DNA of 5,728 nt from Lachnospiraceae bacterium (lineage in GTDB: Bacteria; Bacillota; Clostridia; Lachnospirales; Lachnospiraceae), in assembly GCA_017964745.1 (NCBI GenBank), contig JAGCRJ010000298.1, positions 1-5,728 on the forward strand. The letters run 5' to 3'. Below the pieces are notes generated by a model. That model was not told the origin of the DNA. It was given only the letters and a program-made list of their open reading frames with translations, and did no database searches. The translations under genes and the position numbers were made by a program. Positions within the stretch are counted from its first letter, which is position 1, and each line of letters begins with the position of its first letter. Positions 1 to 5,728 of the stretch are shown here, in pieces.

Positions 1-1956
1 AGTCTCAAATCCGTCTTTTTTGGTACAGGATTTGAGAGTTTTTCTGATACAGTTTGCGCTTATCATAAGCGGCGCCCTGCCGTATATCACTCTTTCAACG
101 TAAAAATCCGAGTTCTTCCTGAGATTCCTGCATTCCGCATTGGACAACTCAAGAGGAAGCGTTGCACCGGCGCAAAGGCTGTTCAGCGTTCTTTCTGCGT
201 AATGATTCCAGACATATACTCCGAAATCCGTGATCACGGAAATATCATTATTATCGCTGAAATAGGACAGATCCTCGAGGTTTCTGACAAGAAGCCCTTC
301 TATAAGACCTGATCCGATATACTTTTCGATATAGGAAAGAACGTCGCCTTTTCTTCGTATGAATGAACAGGCTGCAAATACCGGGATCTTTGTCTTTTCC
401 TTGATCTCATCGATCATCAGGACTTTCTTATCATCGGCAAAAAGACTCTCCTCATAATAGATCCTTGATACTGAATCCATATCAAGAATTCCGGTCCTGT
501 TCAAAAAGGCATAAAGCTGGTCTTCAGTCCTGATAAGGAAGGAATACCCGTAGCCGGGCAATTTTCTGTAAAGCCTCGGAACAGGTATGCCTCCGCAATC
601 GGATAACAGATCATTTTGAACGGGAGAAAATTTCAGTTCTTCTTTAAGCGCGGAAAGAACATTTCTGCGTAGTTCATTGATACCCTTTAGTGAATAGAAA
701 ATTCCTTCGTCTGTAAAGATCTCAATAAGATCATCAGCTGTAACAAATGGGGTATTTCCGAGTTTCTTTAATGACTTTTTGATGTCCTCTGCGGATACCG
801 ATGCCTTCTGAGCCTTTTCTACCACATCACCGGATACCGAAGCAGATGCGTGCCGACAGTCGGGCATTTGGGCAGATGCAGATAATGAGGCTATATTTCC
901 TATACGGAAATCGGCCTTAAAGCTTACCTTTATCTTCGGCACGTATTTATTATCAACATCCTCCGGAATCTCATCCGGAGCAGCATCCAACTTATCTGAT
1001 CCGTTATAACCGTGACTTGTGATCGTCACCATATCCTTCGAATTATGCCTGTCATAATACCCGTGGGAAAGATTGCCCCTGACATAAAGTCCCGATAAGG
1101 TCTTAAGGTCTTCTTTTTCCACATGATACTCATTACCTGACAGATAAAGGTCGAGATATTTCCTGTAGACGGAAATCACCCCGTTAACATAGGCTGCGGG
1201 TTTCATCCTGCCTTCAACCTTGAGAGAACATACACCGGCTTCAAGAATACGGGGAAGTATTTCAAGCGTACACATATCCTTAAGACTTAAAGGATAGGTC
1301 TCCGTATCTTTCGGTGAGCCTGCGATCCTGTAACTGAGCCTGCAGGGCTGAGCACATCTTCCGCGGTTACCGCTCCTACCTCCGAGCACGGACGATAAGA
1401 GGCATTGTCCGGAATAGCTGTAGCACATGGCACCGTGTATAAAGCATTCTATCTCAAGTCCGGTTCTGTCGTATATATCCCTTATCTCCTCAAAGGAAAG
1501 CTCTCTTGCGGGAACTATTCTTGTAAATCCCTTGTCCATAAGAAGTACGGCAGCTTCAGGTCCCGTAACGGACATCTGGGTACTGGCATGAAGAGGTATC
1601 AGAGGATAGTTTTCACTGAAAAAGGAAGCCACACCGAGGTCCTGGATTATGAGTCCGTCGGACAACGATGGAATACCCGAAGAGGCAAATTCTTCGAGCT
1701 CGGGAAATTCTTTTTCCTTTACGAGAGTATTGACGGTAAGATAGACCTTCTTGCCGTAAAGATGAGCAAAATCAATACATTCGGCAATATCTTCAAGTCC
1801 GAAATTGCCGGCATAAGCAAGTGCACCGTATTTTTCGTATGCCATATAAACGGCATCGGCACCCTCTCTGATCCCGGCATAAAAAGACTCCTTGCTGCCT
1901 GCAGGCGCAAGGAGCTCAATTTCTTTATTCTTTTTCAGATTATTCTGATCTGTCAT
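1..1956 (-). CDS. U32-family protein with DUF3656-like region, probable RNA hydroxylase (C-terminus cut by window edge)
   Basis: U32 proteins were first named as collagenase-like peptidases, but characterised members such as RlhA and TrhP take part in 5-hydroxylation of rRNA cytidine or tRNA uridine. There are 652 residues visible with no stop, so the end is outside. The N-terminal TIM-barrel-like part begins ELLAPAGSKESF (14-25). The family signature runs from Glu170 to Ser188 (ECFIHGAMCYSYSGQCLLS). Cys178, Cys185, Cys201 and Cys205 are spaced like the iron-sulfur ligands known in the family. SLKVEGRMKP (244-253) and YVRGNLSHGYYD (291-302) follow. A DUF3656-like segment (about 375-440) holds KKLGNTPF and INELRR. 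A second barrel-like part (about 457-652) ends in YGRAPLMISANCIRKT, so perhaps 50-100 residues are missing. The ATG at 1956 overlaps the zapA stop as ATGA and has no clear ribosome site, which implies coupling. Exact RNA target is unknown; peptidase activity is not supported by any classic catalytic motif. Confidence 0.9.
   Translation of the reverse strand, partial: MTDQNNLKKNKEIELLAPAGSKESFYAGIREGADAVYMAYEKYGALAYAGNFGLEDIAECIDFAHLYGKKVYLTVNTLVKEKEFPELEEFASSGIPSLSDGLIIQDLGVASFFSENYPLIPLHASTQMSVTGPEAAVLLMDKGFTRIVPARELSFEEIRDIYDRTGLEIECFIHGAMCYSYSGQCLLSSVLGGRSGNRGRCAQPCRLSYRIAGSPKDTETYPLSLKDMCTLEILPRILEAGVCSLKVEGRMKPAAYVNGVISVYRKYLDLYLSGNEYHVEKEDLKTLSGLYVRGNLSHGYYDRHNSKDMVTITSHGYNGSDKLDAAPDEIPEDVDNKYVPKIKVSFKADFRIGNIASLSASAQMPDCRHASASVSGDVVEKAQKASVSAEDIKKSLKKLGNTPFVTADDLIEIFTDEGIFYSLKGINELRRNVLSALKEELKFSPVQNDLLSDCGGIPVPRLYRKLPGYGYSFLIRTEDQLYAFLNRTGILDMDSVSRIYYEESLFADDKKVLMIDEIKEKTKIPVFAACSFIRRKGDVLSYIEKYIGSGLIEGLLVRNLEDLSYFSDNNDISVITDFGVYVWNHYAERTLNSLCAGATLPLELSNAECRNLRKNSDFYVERVIYGRAPLMISANCIRKTLKSCTKKDGFET
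3..37. repeat. 10-bp inverted repeat inside the U32 gene
   Basis: TCTCAAATCC (3-12) and GGATTTGAGA (28-37) are perfect complements around a 15-base loop. It lies within coding sequence for the residues around LKSCTKKDGFE. Nothing resembling a T-run follows inside the window, so it is not called a terminator. Confidence 0.6.
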
Positions 1957-2783
1957 TTCTTATAGGGAAATGGAATGGGCTTATCCTTATCACCGGGGAT
2001 GGATCTGAGTCCCACACCGGGCATGGGCTTAACGCTGCTGTCAGAACCGGCCGTAGCAGGCTTATCTTCTGCCTTGGAAGCTTCGGCTTTGAGCTCGGGC
2101 TTACTTTCCGGTTTGGGAGCCTCGGTTTTTGCCTCGGGTTTTGCTTCAGGTTTGGGAGCTTCCTTGGGAGGCTCAGGCTTGCTTTCTGCCTTGGGAGCTT
2201 CAGCTTTAGGTTCGGGCTTTGCTTCAGACCCAGGCTCGGGTTTCACCTCAGCTTTAGGCTCGGGCTTAACTTCAGCCTTGGGTTCGGGTTTGGGCTCCGG
2301 CTTGGACTCGGCTTTCTCTTCTGCCTTGCTTTCCGCTTTTGCGGGTCGGTCATCATCCTTATCGGAATTCCTGGATGACTTATCCTTGGTACGGAGCTTA
2401 GCATCAAGCTGGATAAGCTTTTTGGAGCTTTCAGCCATCTTATCCTGAAGTGTCCTTACCTGATCATCAGCCTTATCAAGTCTGCTCTGAATGGTGATGA
2501 TATCGTGCTTAAGATTGTAGATCTCGGTGTCCTTATCCTTGATAAGCTGCTCGTTTTCATTGAGCTTTTCGCTTATCTTCATATAATCATCTGCGATATT
2601 TAATGCAACAAGGAGCATCTGGGTCTCTTTGTTCTGAGATCTGAAGGATACGGCATTTCTGCACTCGTCCATCTTCTTATTGATGTAATTGGCAACCTTC
2701 TGGGTATATTCGGCAGTCTCATATCCTGTAAGAGTAAGTACTTTTCCTGCGATTATAACCTGTGTTTCGTTGATGTCAGCCAT
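1953..2783 (-). CDS. zapA: Cell division protein ZapA with a long K/P/E/A-rich C-terminal extension
   Basis: ZapA is a small cytosolic protein that binds FtsZ and bundles its filaments at the division site. Residues 5-75 fit the ZapA domain: a beta-strand start (VIIAGKVLTLTG, 9-20), an EYTQKVANYINKKM helix (25-38) and the family's ALNIADDY element (60-67). Heptad-like charged sequence from about 70 to 134 continues as the coiled coil. The family is usually about 85-130 residues; this protein has 276. The extra part has a charged stretch (131-147), 95 residues dominated by Lys, Pro, Glu and Ala (148-242), and a terminal segment (251-276) ending PFPYKK. No signal peptide or membrane segment is visible, so the tail should be cytosolic and disordered. 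The ATG at 2783 has GGAGGA upstream. The TGA stop overlaps the U32 start by four bases. The ZapA identity is firm from the N-terminal domain and the neighbouring U32 gene; the role of the tail is unknown. Confidence 0.9.
   Translation of the reverse strand: MADINETQVIIAGKVLTLTGYETAEYTQKVANYINKKMDECRNAVSFRSQNKETQMLLVALNIADDYMKISEKLNENEQLIKDKDTEIYNLKHDIITIQSRLDKADDQVRTLQDKMAESSKKLIQLDAKLRTKDKSSRNSDKDDDRPAKAESKAEEKAESKPEPKPEPKAEVKPEPKAEVKPEPGSEAKPEPKAEAPKAESKPEPPKEAPKPEAKPEAKTEAPKPESKPELKAEASKAEDKPATAGSDSSVKPMPGVGLRSIPGDKDKPIPFPYKK
2058..2342 (-). repeat. Degenerate KPEP/KAE coding repeat in the ZapA tail
   Basis: This region encodes ZapA residues 148-242, of which 83 of 95 are Lys, Pro, Glu or Ala. 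Units such as KPEP, PKAE and KPEA recur with imperfect spacing. The clearest tandem copy is the octad KPEPKAEV at residues 165-172 and 173-180. Six of the eight codon pairs differ between those two copies, every change synonymous, so the repeat persists in protein more than in DNA. Confidence 0.85.
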
Positions 2784-2787
2784 AAAA

Positions 2788-2793
2788 TCCTCC
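2788..2793 (-). promoter_or_regulatory. Ribosome binding site of zapA
   Basis: GGAGGA lies four bases before the ATG at 2783, the strongest such site in the window. It fixes the zapA start and suggests that zapA is translated independently of ruvB. Confidence 0.85.
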
Positions 2794-2830
2794 GCTCAGA
2801 CAGTTAACACATAAACCTCATCTATCGACA

Positions 2831-2860
2831 AGTATATACTATACGGGCATATCATTTCAA
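2831..2860 (-). promoter_or_regulatory. Possible sigma-A promoter for zapA and the U32 gene
   Basis: On the minus strand TTGAAA (2860-2855) and TATACT (2836-2831) are separated by 18 bp. Each hexamer differs from consensus by one base. The start of transcription would fall near 2825, about 42 bases before the zapA ATG. The -10 lies inside a 10-bp palindrome, AGTATATACT (2831-2840). There is no extended -10 TG. This is a motif match only. Confidence 0.5.
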
Positions 2861-2863
2861 ATA

Positions 2864-3862
2864 TCAGGTGAGCCACATATCAAGGTGGTCCCTGGCAAGA
2901 TCGGTAACAACTCTTCCCTTCGGAGTACGCATAATAAATCCGTTTTTGAGAAGATAGGGTTCATATACATCCTCGATCGTTCCCGCATCCTCTCCGGTAG
3001 CTGCGGCAAGAGTATCAAGTCCGACCGGACCGCCGTCAAACTTCCTTATGATGGTCTCGAGTATCTTTCTGTCGGTATTGTCGAGTCCAACCTTATCTAT
3101 GGACATAAGATCCATAGCCTCTATCGCAATATCCTTAGTAATGATGCCGTCATATCTGACCAGAGCGTAATCCCTTACACGCTTCAGCATTCTGTTGGCT
3201 ATACGGGGAGTCCCGCGGCTTCTTTTTGCAAGTTCCAGTGCGGCATCATGCTTTATCTCGACCGAAAGCTTGCCCGATGAGAACATAAGTACCTCGGCAA
3301 GCTCTTCAGGTGTATAGAACTCCATATGGAACTGCTCACCGAATCTGTCCCTGAGGGGAGCCGTGAGCATATCGGCCCTTGTGGTTGCACCGATAAGTGT
3401 GAAACGGGGCAAAGGAAGTCTGACACTTCTTGCGGATGAAGATGAATCCTTGCCGATCATTACATCGATCGCAAAATCCTCCATCGCAGGATACAGAACC
3501 TCTTCAACCTGACGGTTAAGTCTGTGTATCTCATCAATAAAGAGCATATCCCTTTCCTGAAGGGAATTGAGGATCGCAGCCATCTCCGAAGGTTTCTCGA
3601 TAGCAGGACCGGAAGTGATCCTGATATGGGTTCCCATCTCGTTGGAAATAATGCCCGCAAGAGTGGTCTTGCCCAGTCCGGGAGGACCGTAAAGAAGGAT
3701 ATGGTCAAGAGCTTCTCCTCTTGCCTTGGCGGCCTCAATCTGGATGATAAGCCTTTCCTTGATGGCTTCCTGTCCGATGTATTCCTTCAGCCTTGTGGGA
3801 CGGAGGGAATGCTCAACAGGCTTGTCTTCATTTGTGATATTGGTTTCGATACTTCTGGGCAT
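2864..3862 (-). CDS. ruvB: Holliday junction branch migration ATPase RuvB
   Basis: RuvB is the AAA+ hexameric motor that pulls DNA through the RuvA-bound Holliday junction. The 332-residue length is typical. The large ATPase domain carries Walker A GPPGLGKTT (59-67), Walker B LFIDEIH (107-113), sensor 1 GATT (158-161) and PLRDRFG (169-175), where Arg173 aligns with the E. coli arginine finger Arg174. Sensor 2 is Arg216 in RGTPRIANR, aligning with E. coli Arg217. The C-terminal winged helix includes FDGGPVGLDTLAAA (275-288) and EPYLLKNGFI (301-310). All catalytic residues are present. The RuvA-facing hairpin (about 135-150) reads GKDSSSSARS, a serine run where relatives usually have a GxGPSARS-like sequence. 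The ATG at 3862 is 5 bp after the ruvA stop and gives the standard N-terminus; the upstream site is weak (GGAAAA), so it probably relies on coupling to ruvA. Confidence 0.98.
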   Translation of the reverse strand: MPRSIETNITNEDKPVEHSLRPTRLKEYIGQEAIKERLIIQIEAAKARGEALDHILLYGPPGLGKTTLAGIISNEMGTHIRITSGPAIEKPSEMAAILNSLQERDMLFIDEIHRLNRQVEEVLYPAMEDFAIDVMIGKDSSSSARSVRLPLPRFTLIGATTRADMLTAPLRDRFGEQFHMEFYTPEELAEVLMFSSGKLSVEIKHDAALELAKRSRGTPRIANRMLKRVRDYALVRYDGIITKDIAIEAMDLMSIDKVGLDNTDRKILETIIRKFDGGPVGLDTLAAATGEDAGTIEDVYEPYLLKNGFIMRTPKGRVVTDLARDHLDMWLT

Positions 3863-3867
3863 ACAGA

Positions 3868-4485
3868 TTATTTTCCGTAAAGAATCTTAAGTGCGAGTGA
3901 TAACAGGGAACCTGAATCAAGAGATTCGTGTCCGTCCACTGCCATGATCGCTTTTGTGCTTTCCGTCTCGGAATAGCCGAGTGAAACAAGTGCGGCAAGT
4001 GCATCGGCTTCTTCTCTTCCGAGATCCGCTTTGATAACAGGCTTGGGTCCAGATGCAAATTTGGAAGCAAGGCTTTCATCGGAAAGATCGACTTTGCCTT
4101 TTAGCTCGATAATGATCTTGCCCGCGGTCTTGGCCGATATTCCCTTTGCCTTGGAAAGAGCCTTAATATCATCACTTATAACGGCATACCTTATCGAATC
4201 CGCATCCATCACGGAAAGAAGTGACAGTGCACTCTTGGGTCCGACACCGGATACGGAGATCAGCTTTTTGAACATATCGAGCTCGTCGCGATCGGAAAAA
4301 CCGTAAAGCTGGAATGTATCCTCGGCAACCTGGGTATAGGTATAAAGTTTTACATGATCTCCAACGGATCCGATCTCCAGAGAACATCTGGATGTGATGT
4401 TCACATTTATGCCGAGACCGCCGATATCAACAACGCACATATCGGCTTCGAGAAGATCAAGAATTCCTTCTACGAAAGCAAACAC
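3868..4485 (-). CDS. ruvA: Holliday junction branch migration protein RuvA
   Basis: RuvA binds four-way DNA junctions as a tetramer and loads the RuvB motor for branch migration in recombination and fork repair. The protein has 205 residues, normal for the family. Domain I (about 1-64) is the OB-fold; it carries the acidic pin pair Glu55-Asp56 followed by TFQLYGF, at the same positions as the E. coli pin. Domain II (about 70-132) has two helix-hairpin-helix motifs, around VSGVGPKSAL (77-86) and KAKGISAKTA (112-121). After a linker, domain III (about 156-205) is the UBA-like region that contacts RuvB. The start is a GTG at 4485, read as Met, with GGAGAG four bases upstream; it gives the expected MFAFVEG beginning. 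The gene starts 12 bp after leuD and ends 5 bp before ruvB, so RuvA and RuvB are made together. No ruvC is present in the window. Confidence 0.97.
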   Translation of the reverse strand: MFAFVEGILDLLEADMCVVDIGGLGINVNITSRCSLEIGSVGDHVKLYTYTQVAEDTFQLYGFSDRDELDMFKKLISVSGVGPKSALSLLSVMDADSIRYAVISDDIKALSKAKGISAKTAGKIIIELKGKVDLSDESLASKFASGPKPVIKADLGREEADALAALVSLGYSETESTKAIMAVDGHESLDSGSLLSLALKILYGK

Positions 4486-4489
4486 TTTT

Positions 4490-4495
4490 CTCTCC
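4490..4495 (-). promoter_or_regulatory. Ribosome binding site of ruvA, supporting a GTG start
   Basis: GGAGAG is four bases upstream of the GTG at 4485 and two bases after the leuD TGA (4498-4500). A ribosome ending leuD would stop over this site, which suggests translational coupling of leuD and ruvA. Confidence 0.75.
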
Positions 4496-4497
4496 GA

Positions 4498-4989
4498 TCA
4501 CTTTCCTTCGTTGATGAAGTTAACCAGTCCGCCTGCGGCGATAAGCTTCTGCATGAACTCGGGGAATGCCTGTCCCTGATAGGATGTTCCCTTGGTGATA
4601 TCGGTGATGATACCAGTGTTGAAATCAATCTCAACCTCATCACCCGCATCGATATTCTTGGAAGCCTCGGGACACTCGATTATCGGAAGTCCTATATTGA
4701 TCGCATTGCGGTAAAAGATCCTTGCGAAGGTTTCAGCGATAACACAGGATACACCGGATGCCTTGATGGAAATGGGGGCATGCTCTCTTGAAGATCCGCA
4801 TCCGAAATTCTTCGAAGCAACGATGATATCACCTTTGTTAACCTTCTTGGTGAAATCCTTATCGATATCCTCCATGCAGTGTGTTGCAAGCTCTGCGGGA
4901 TCGGAGGAATTAAGGTATCTTGCGGGAATTATTACATCGGTGTCCACATTGTCACCGTATTTAAATACTCTGCCTTTAGCGTTATCCAT
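4498..4989 (-). CDS. leuD: 3-isopropylmalate dehydratase small subunit (short LeuD type)
   Basis: This is the small swivelling subunit that partners LeuC in isopropylmalate isomerase. It has 163 residues, the short form common in Clostridia and archaea, against about 200 in the E. coli type. Visible motifs are the N-terminal DTDVIIPARYL (residues 16-26), whose loop contributes to substrate choice in the family, and NFGCGSSREHAP (61-72), the signature that meets the substrate carboxylates. The ATG at 4989 is chosen because it has AAGGAGAG five bases upstream and gives the usual family N-terminus. An in-frame ATG at 5028 would add 13 residues, overlap the end of leuC and has no matching homology expected. 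The gene begins 16 bp after leuC and its TGA stop lies 12 bp before ruvA, so leuCD and ruvA look co-transcribed. Short LeuD proteins resemble homoaconitase and dimethylmalate dehydratase small subunits, which remain alternatives. Confidence 0.95.
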   Translation of the reverse strand: MDNAKGRVFKYGDNVDTDVIIPARYLNSSDPAELATHCMEDIDKDFTKKVNKGDIIVASKNFGCGSSREHAPISIKASGVSCVIAETFARIFYRNAINIGLPIIECPEASKNIDAGDEVEIDFNTGIITDITKGTSYQGQAFPEFMQKLIAAGGLVNFINEGK

Positions 4990-4994
4990 TATTA

Positions 4995-5002
4995 CTCTCC
5001 TT
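4995..5002 (-). promoter_or_regulatory. Ribosome binding site of leuD
   Basis: AAGGAGAG lies five bases before the ATG at 4989 and directly after the leuC stop codon (5006-5008). It decides the leuD start in favour of 4989 over the in-frame ATG at 5028. Confidence 0.85.
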
Positions 5003-5005
5003 TTA

Positions 5006-5728
5006 TTACAGATCTGCAGGGCAAGCAATGAAGCCCTTTATGGCACTTGCGGCAGCTACAGCGGGTGACGCAAGATAAATCTCTGACTCAACGTGTCCCA
5101 TACGTCCCACGAAGTTTCTGTTGGTGGTAGATACGCATCTCTCACCCTGGGCAAGAACTCCCATGTATCCGCCGAGGCAGGGACCGCAGGTGGGTGTGGA
5201 AACAACGCAACCGGACTCGATGAAGATCTTAAGAAGTCCCTCTTCAAGGCACTGCATGTAAACTGCCTGGGTAGCGGGGATAACGATGACCCTGATGCCT
5301 TTTGCGACATGCTTTCCCTTAAGAATATCCGCAGCGATCCTCATATCGGAGATACGTCCGTTCGTACATGAACCGATGACGACCTGGTCAATCTTGATAT
5401 CGCCGTCCTTATGGATCTCATCGATCGTATGGGTATTCTCGGGAAGATGAGGGAATGATACGGTTGCCTTAAGTTCGGAAAGGTTGATATCTATGACCTG
5501 ATCGTACTCTGCATCGGCATCTGCTTCAAATGCGGTGTACATTCTGGTAGCATGCTCGTTAAGATACTCAACGGTCTTATCATCAACGGGGAAGATACCG
5601 TTCTTTCCGCCCGCTTCGATAGCCATGTTGGCAATGGTGAATCTGTCATCCATTGAAAGTGATGCAACGCCGGGACCGGCGAATTCCATCGACTTGTAAA
5701 GAGCACCGTCAACACCGATCATTCCGAT
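5006..5728 (-). CDS. leuC: 3-isopropylmalate dehydratase large subunit, C-terminal part (5' end outside window)
   Basis: LeuC and LeuD form isopropylmalate isomerase, the cytosolic [4Fe-4S] enzyme that interconverts 2- and 3-isopropylmalate in leucine synthesis. The reading frame is open to the right edge, so 240 residues plus a TAA stop are visible. Counting from the Met at 5722, Cys119 sits in a VIGSCTNGR motif, and Cys179 and Cys182 sit in TPTCGPCLGGYMG. These match the three cluster-ligand cysteines of the aconitase family, so the enzyme looks intact. Family members of this type are about 420 residues, so roughly 180 N-terminal residues lie beyond the window; the Met at 5722 is internal, not the start. 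leuD follows after 16 bp. Homoaconitase and dimethylmalate dehydratase large subunits are close relatives and cannot be excluded by sequence alone, but isopropylmalate is the usual role in this context. Any leader or T-box control of leuC would lie outside the window. Confidence 0.95.
   Translation of the reverse strand: MGMIGVDGALYKSMEFAGPGVASLSMDDRFTIANMAIEAGGKNGIFPVDDKTVEYLNEHATRMYTAFEADADAEYDQVIDINLSELKATVSFPHLPENTHTIDEIHKDGDIKIDQVVIGSCTNGRISDMRIAADILKGKHVAKGIRVIVIPATQAVYMQCLEEGLLKIFIESGCVVSTPTCGPCLGGYMGVLAQGERCVSTTNRNFVGRMGHVESEIYLASPAVAAASAIKGFIACPADL

Larger units (their letters stand above)
2784..2863 (-). other. 80-bp ruvB-zapA intergenic region
   Basis: This is the only gap in the window long enough to hold control elements. 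It contains a plausible promoter (2831-2860) and the zapA ribosome binding site (2788-2793). I see no stem followed by a T-run, so read-through from ruvB into zapA is likely. Confidence 0.7.

Noticed and set aside
961..980. CTCCGGA/TCCGGAG inverted repeat with a 6-base loop, possible terminator.
   Set aside because: It is in the middle of the U32 coding frame with no T-run after it; a 7-bp arm is easily met by chance.
1405..1965. Plus-strand 186-codon open frame.
   Set aside because: It is antisense to the U32 gene across its conserved cysteine signature, and its translation shows no recognisable domain.
1975..2448. Plus-strand 157-codon open frame rich in Gly, Ser, Leu and Ala.
   Set aside because: It is the exact antisense of the ZapA repeat tail. 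Its Gly/Ser/Leu repeats are the complement of Lys/Pro/Glu/Ala codons, and the ZapA domain on the other strand is clear.
2784..2863. Possible terminator or small RNA between ruvB and zapA.
   Set aside because: No stable stem with a following T-run is visible, and the gap is well explained by a promoter and ribosome site.
4354..4791. Plus-strand 145-codon open frame spanning the leuD-ruvA junction.
   Set aside because: It lies antisense to two confidently identified genes and has no recognisable protein features.
4990..5028. Longer leuD start at 5028, adding 13 residues.
   Set aside because: It would overlap the leuC end by 23 bases, and the inner ATG at 4989 has AAGGAGAG at ideal spacing and the normal family N-terminus.
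5720..5722. Met at 5722 as the leuC start.
   Set aside because: The frame continues to the window edge, and a 238-residue protein would lack about the first 180 residues of LeuC.

Overview
The window is an ordinary-looking stretch of a Clostridia-type Firmicutes chromosome, most likely from Lachnospiraceae or a close relative. Three things suggest this: moderate GC with frequent AGG/AGA arginine and ATA isoleucine codons, strong GGAG-type ribosome binding sites, and the order ruvA-ruvB-zapA-U32 protein with a short (163 aa) LeuD. The taxon is an inference from gene style and order, not from a marker gene.

All six supported genes lie on the minus strand, so transcription runs from high to low coordinates. 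In that order they are: leuC (3' part only, entering from the right edge), leuD, ruvA, ruvB, zapA with a long low-complexity tail, and a U32-family (RlhA/TrhP-like) protein that runs off the left edge. Gaps are 16 bp (leuC-leuD), 12 bp (leuD-ruvA), 5 bp (ruvA-ruvB), 80 bp (ruvB-zapA) and a 4-bp ATGA overlap (zapA-U32). No terminator is visible anywhere, and no convincing gene lies on the plus strand. No RNA gene, mobile element or CRISPR array was seen. No gene-free stretch exceeds 80 bp.

Functionally the block joins leucine biosynthesis (LeuCD, isopropylmalate isomerase) to Holliday-junction branch migration (RuvAB), Z-ring assembly (ZapA) and probable RNA hydroxylation (U32 protein). The 80-bp ruvB-zapA gap carries a plausible sigma-A promoter, so zapA and the U32 gene may also be transcribed apart from the upstream genes.

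I see no clearly new system. The most unusual item is the C-terminal extension of ZapA: about 140 residues, mostly Lys/Pro/Glu/Ala repeats, ending in a short proline-rich basic peptide. The direct leuD-ruvA coupling and the compact U32 protein also deserve a second look.
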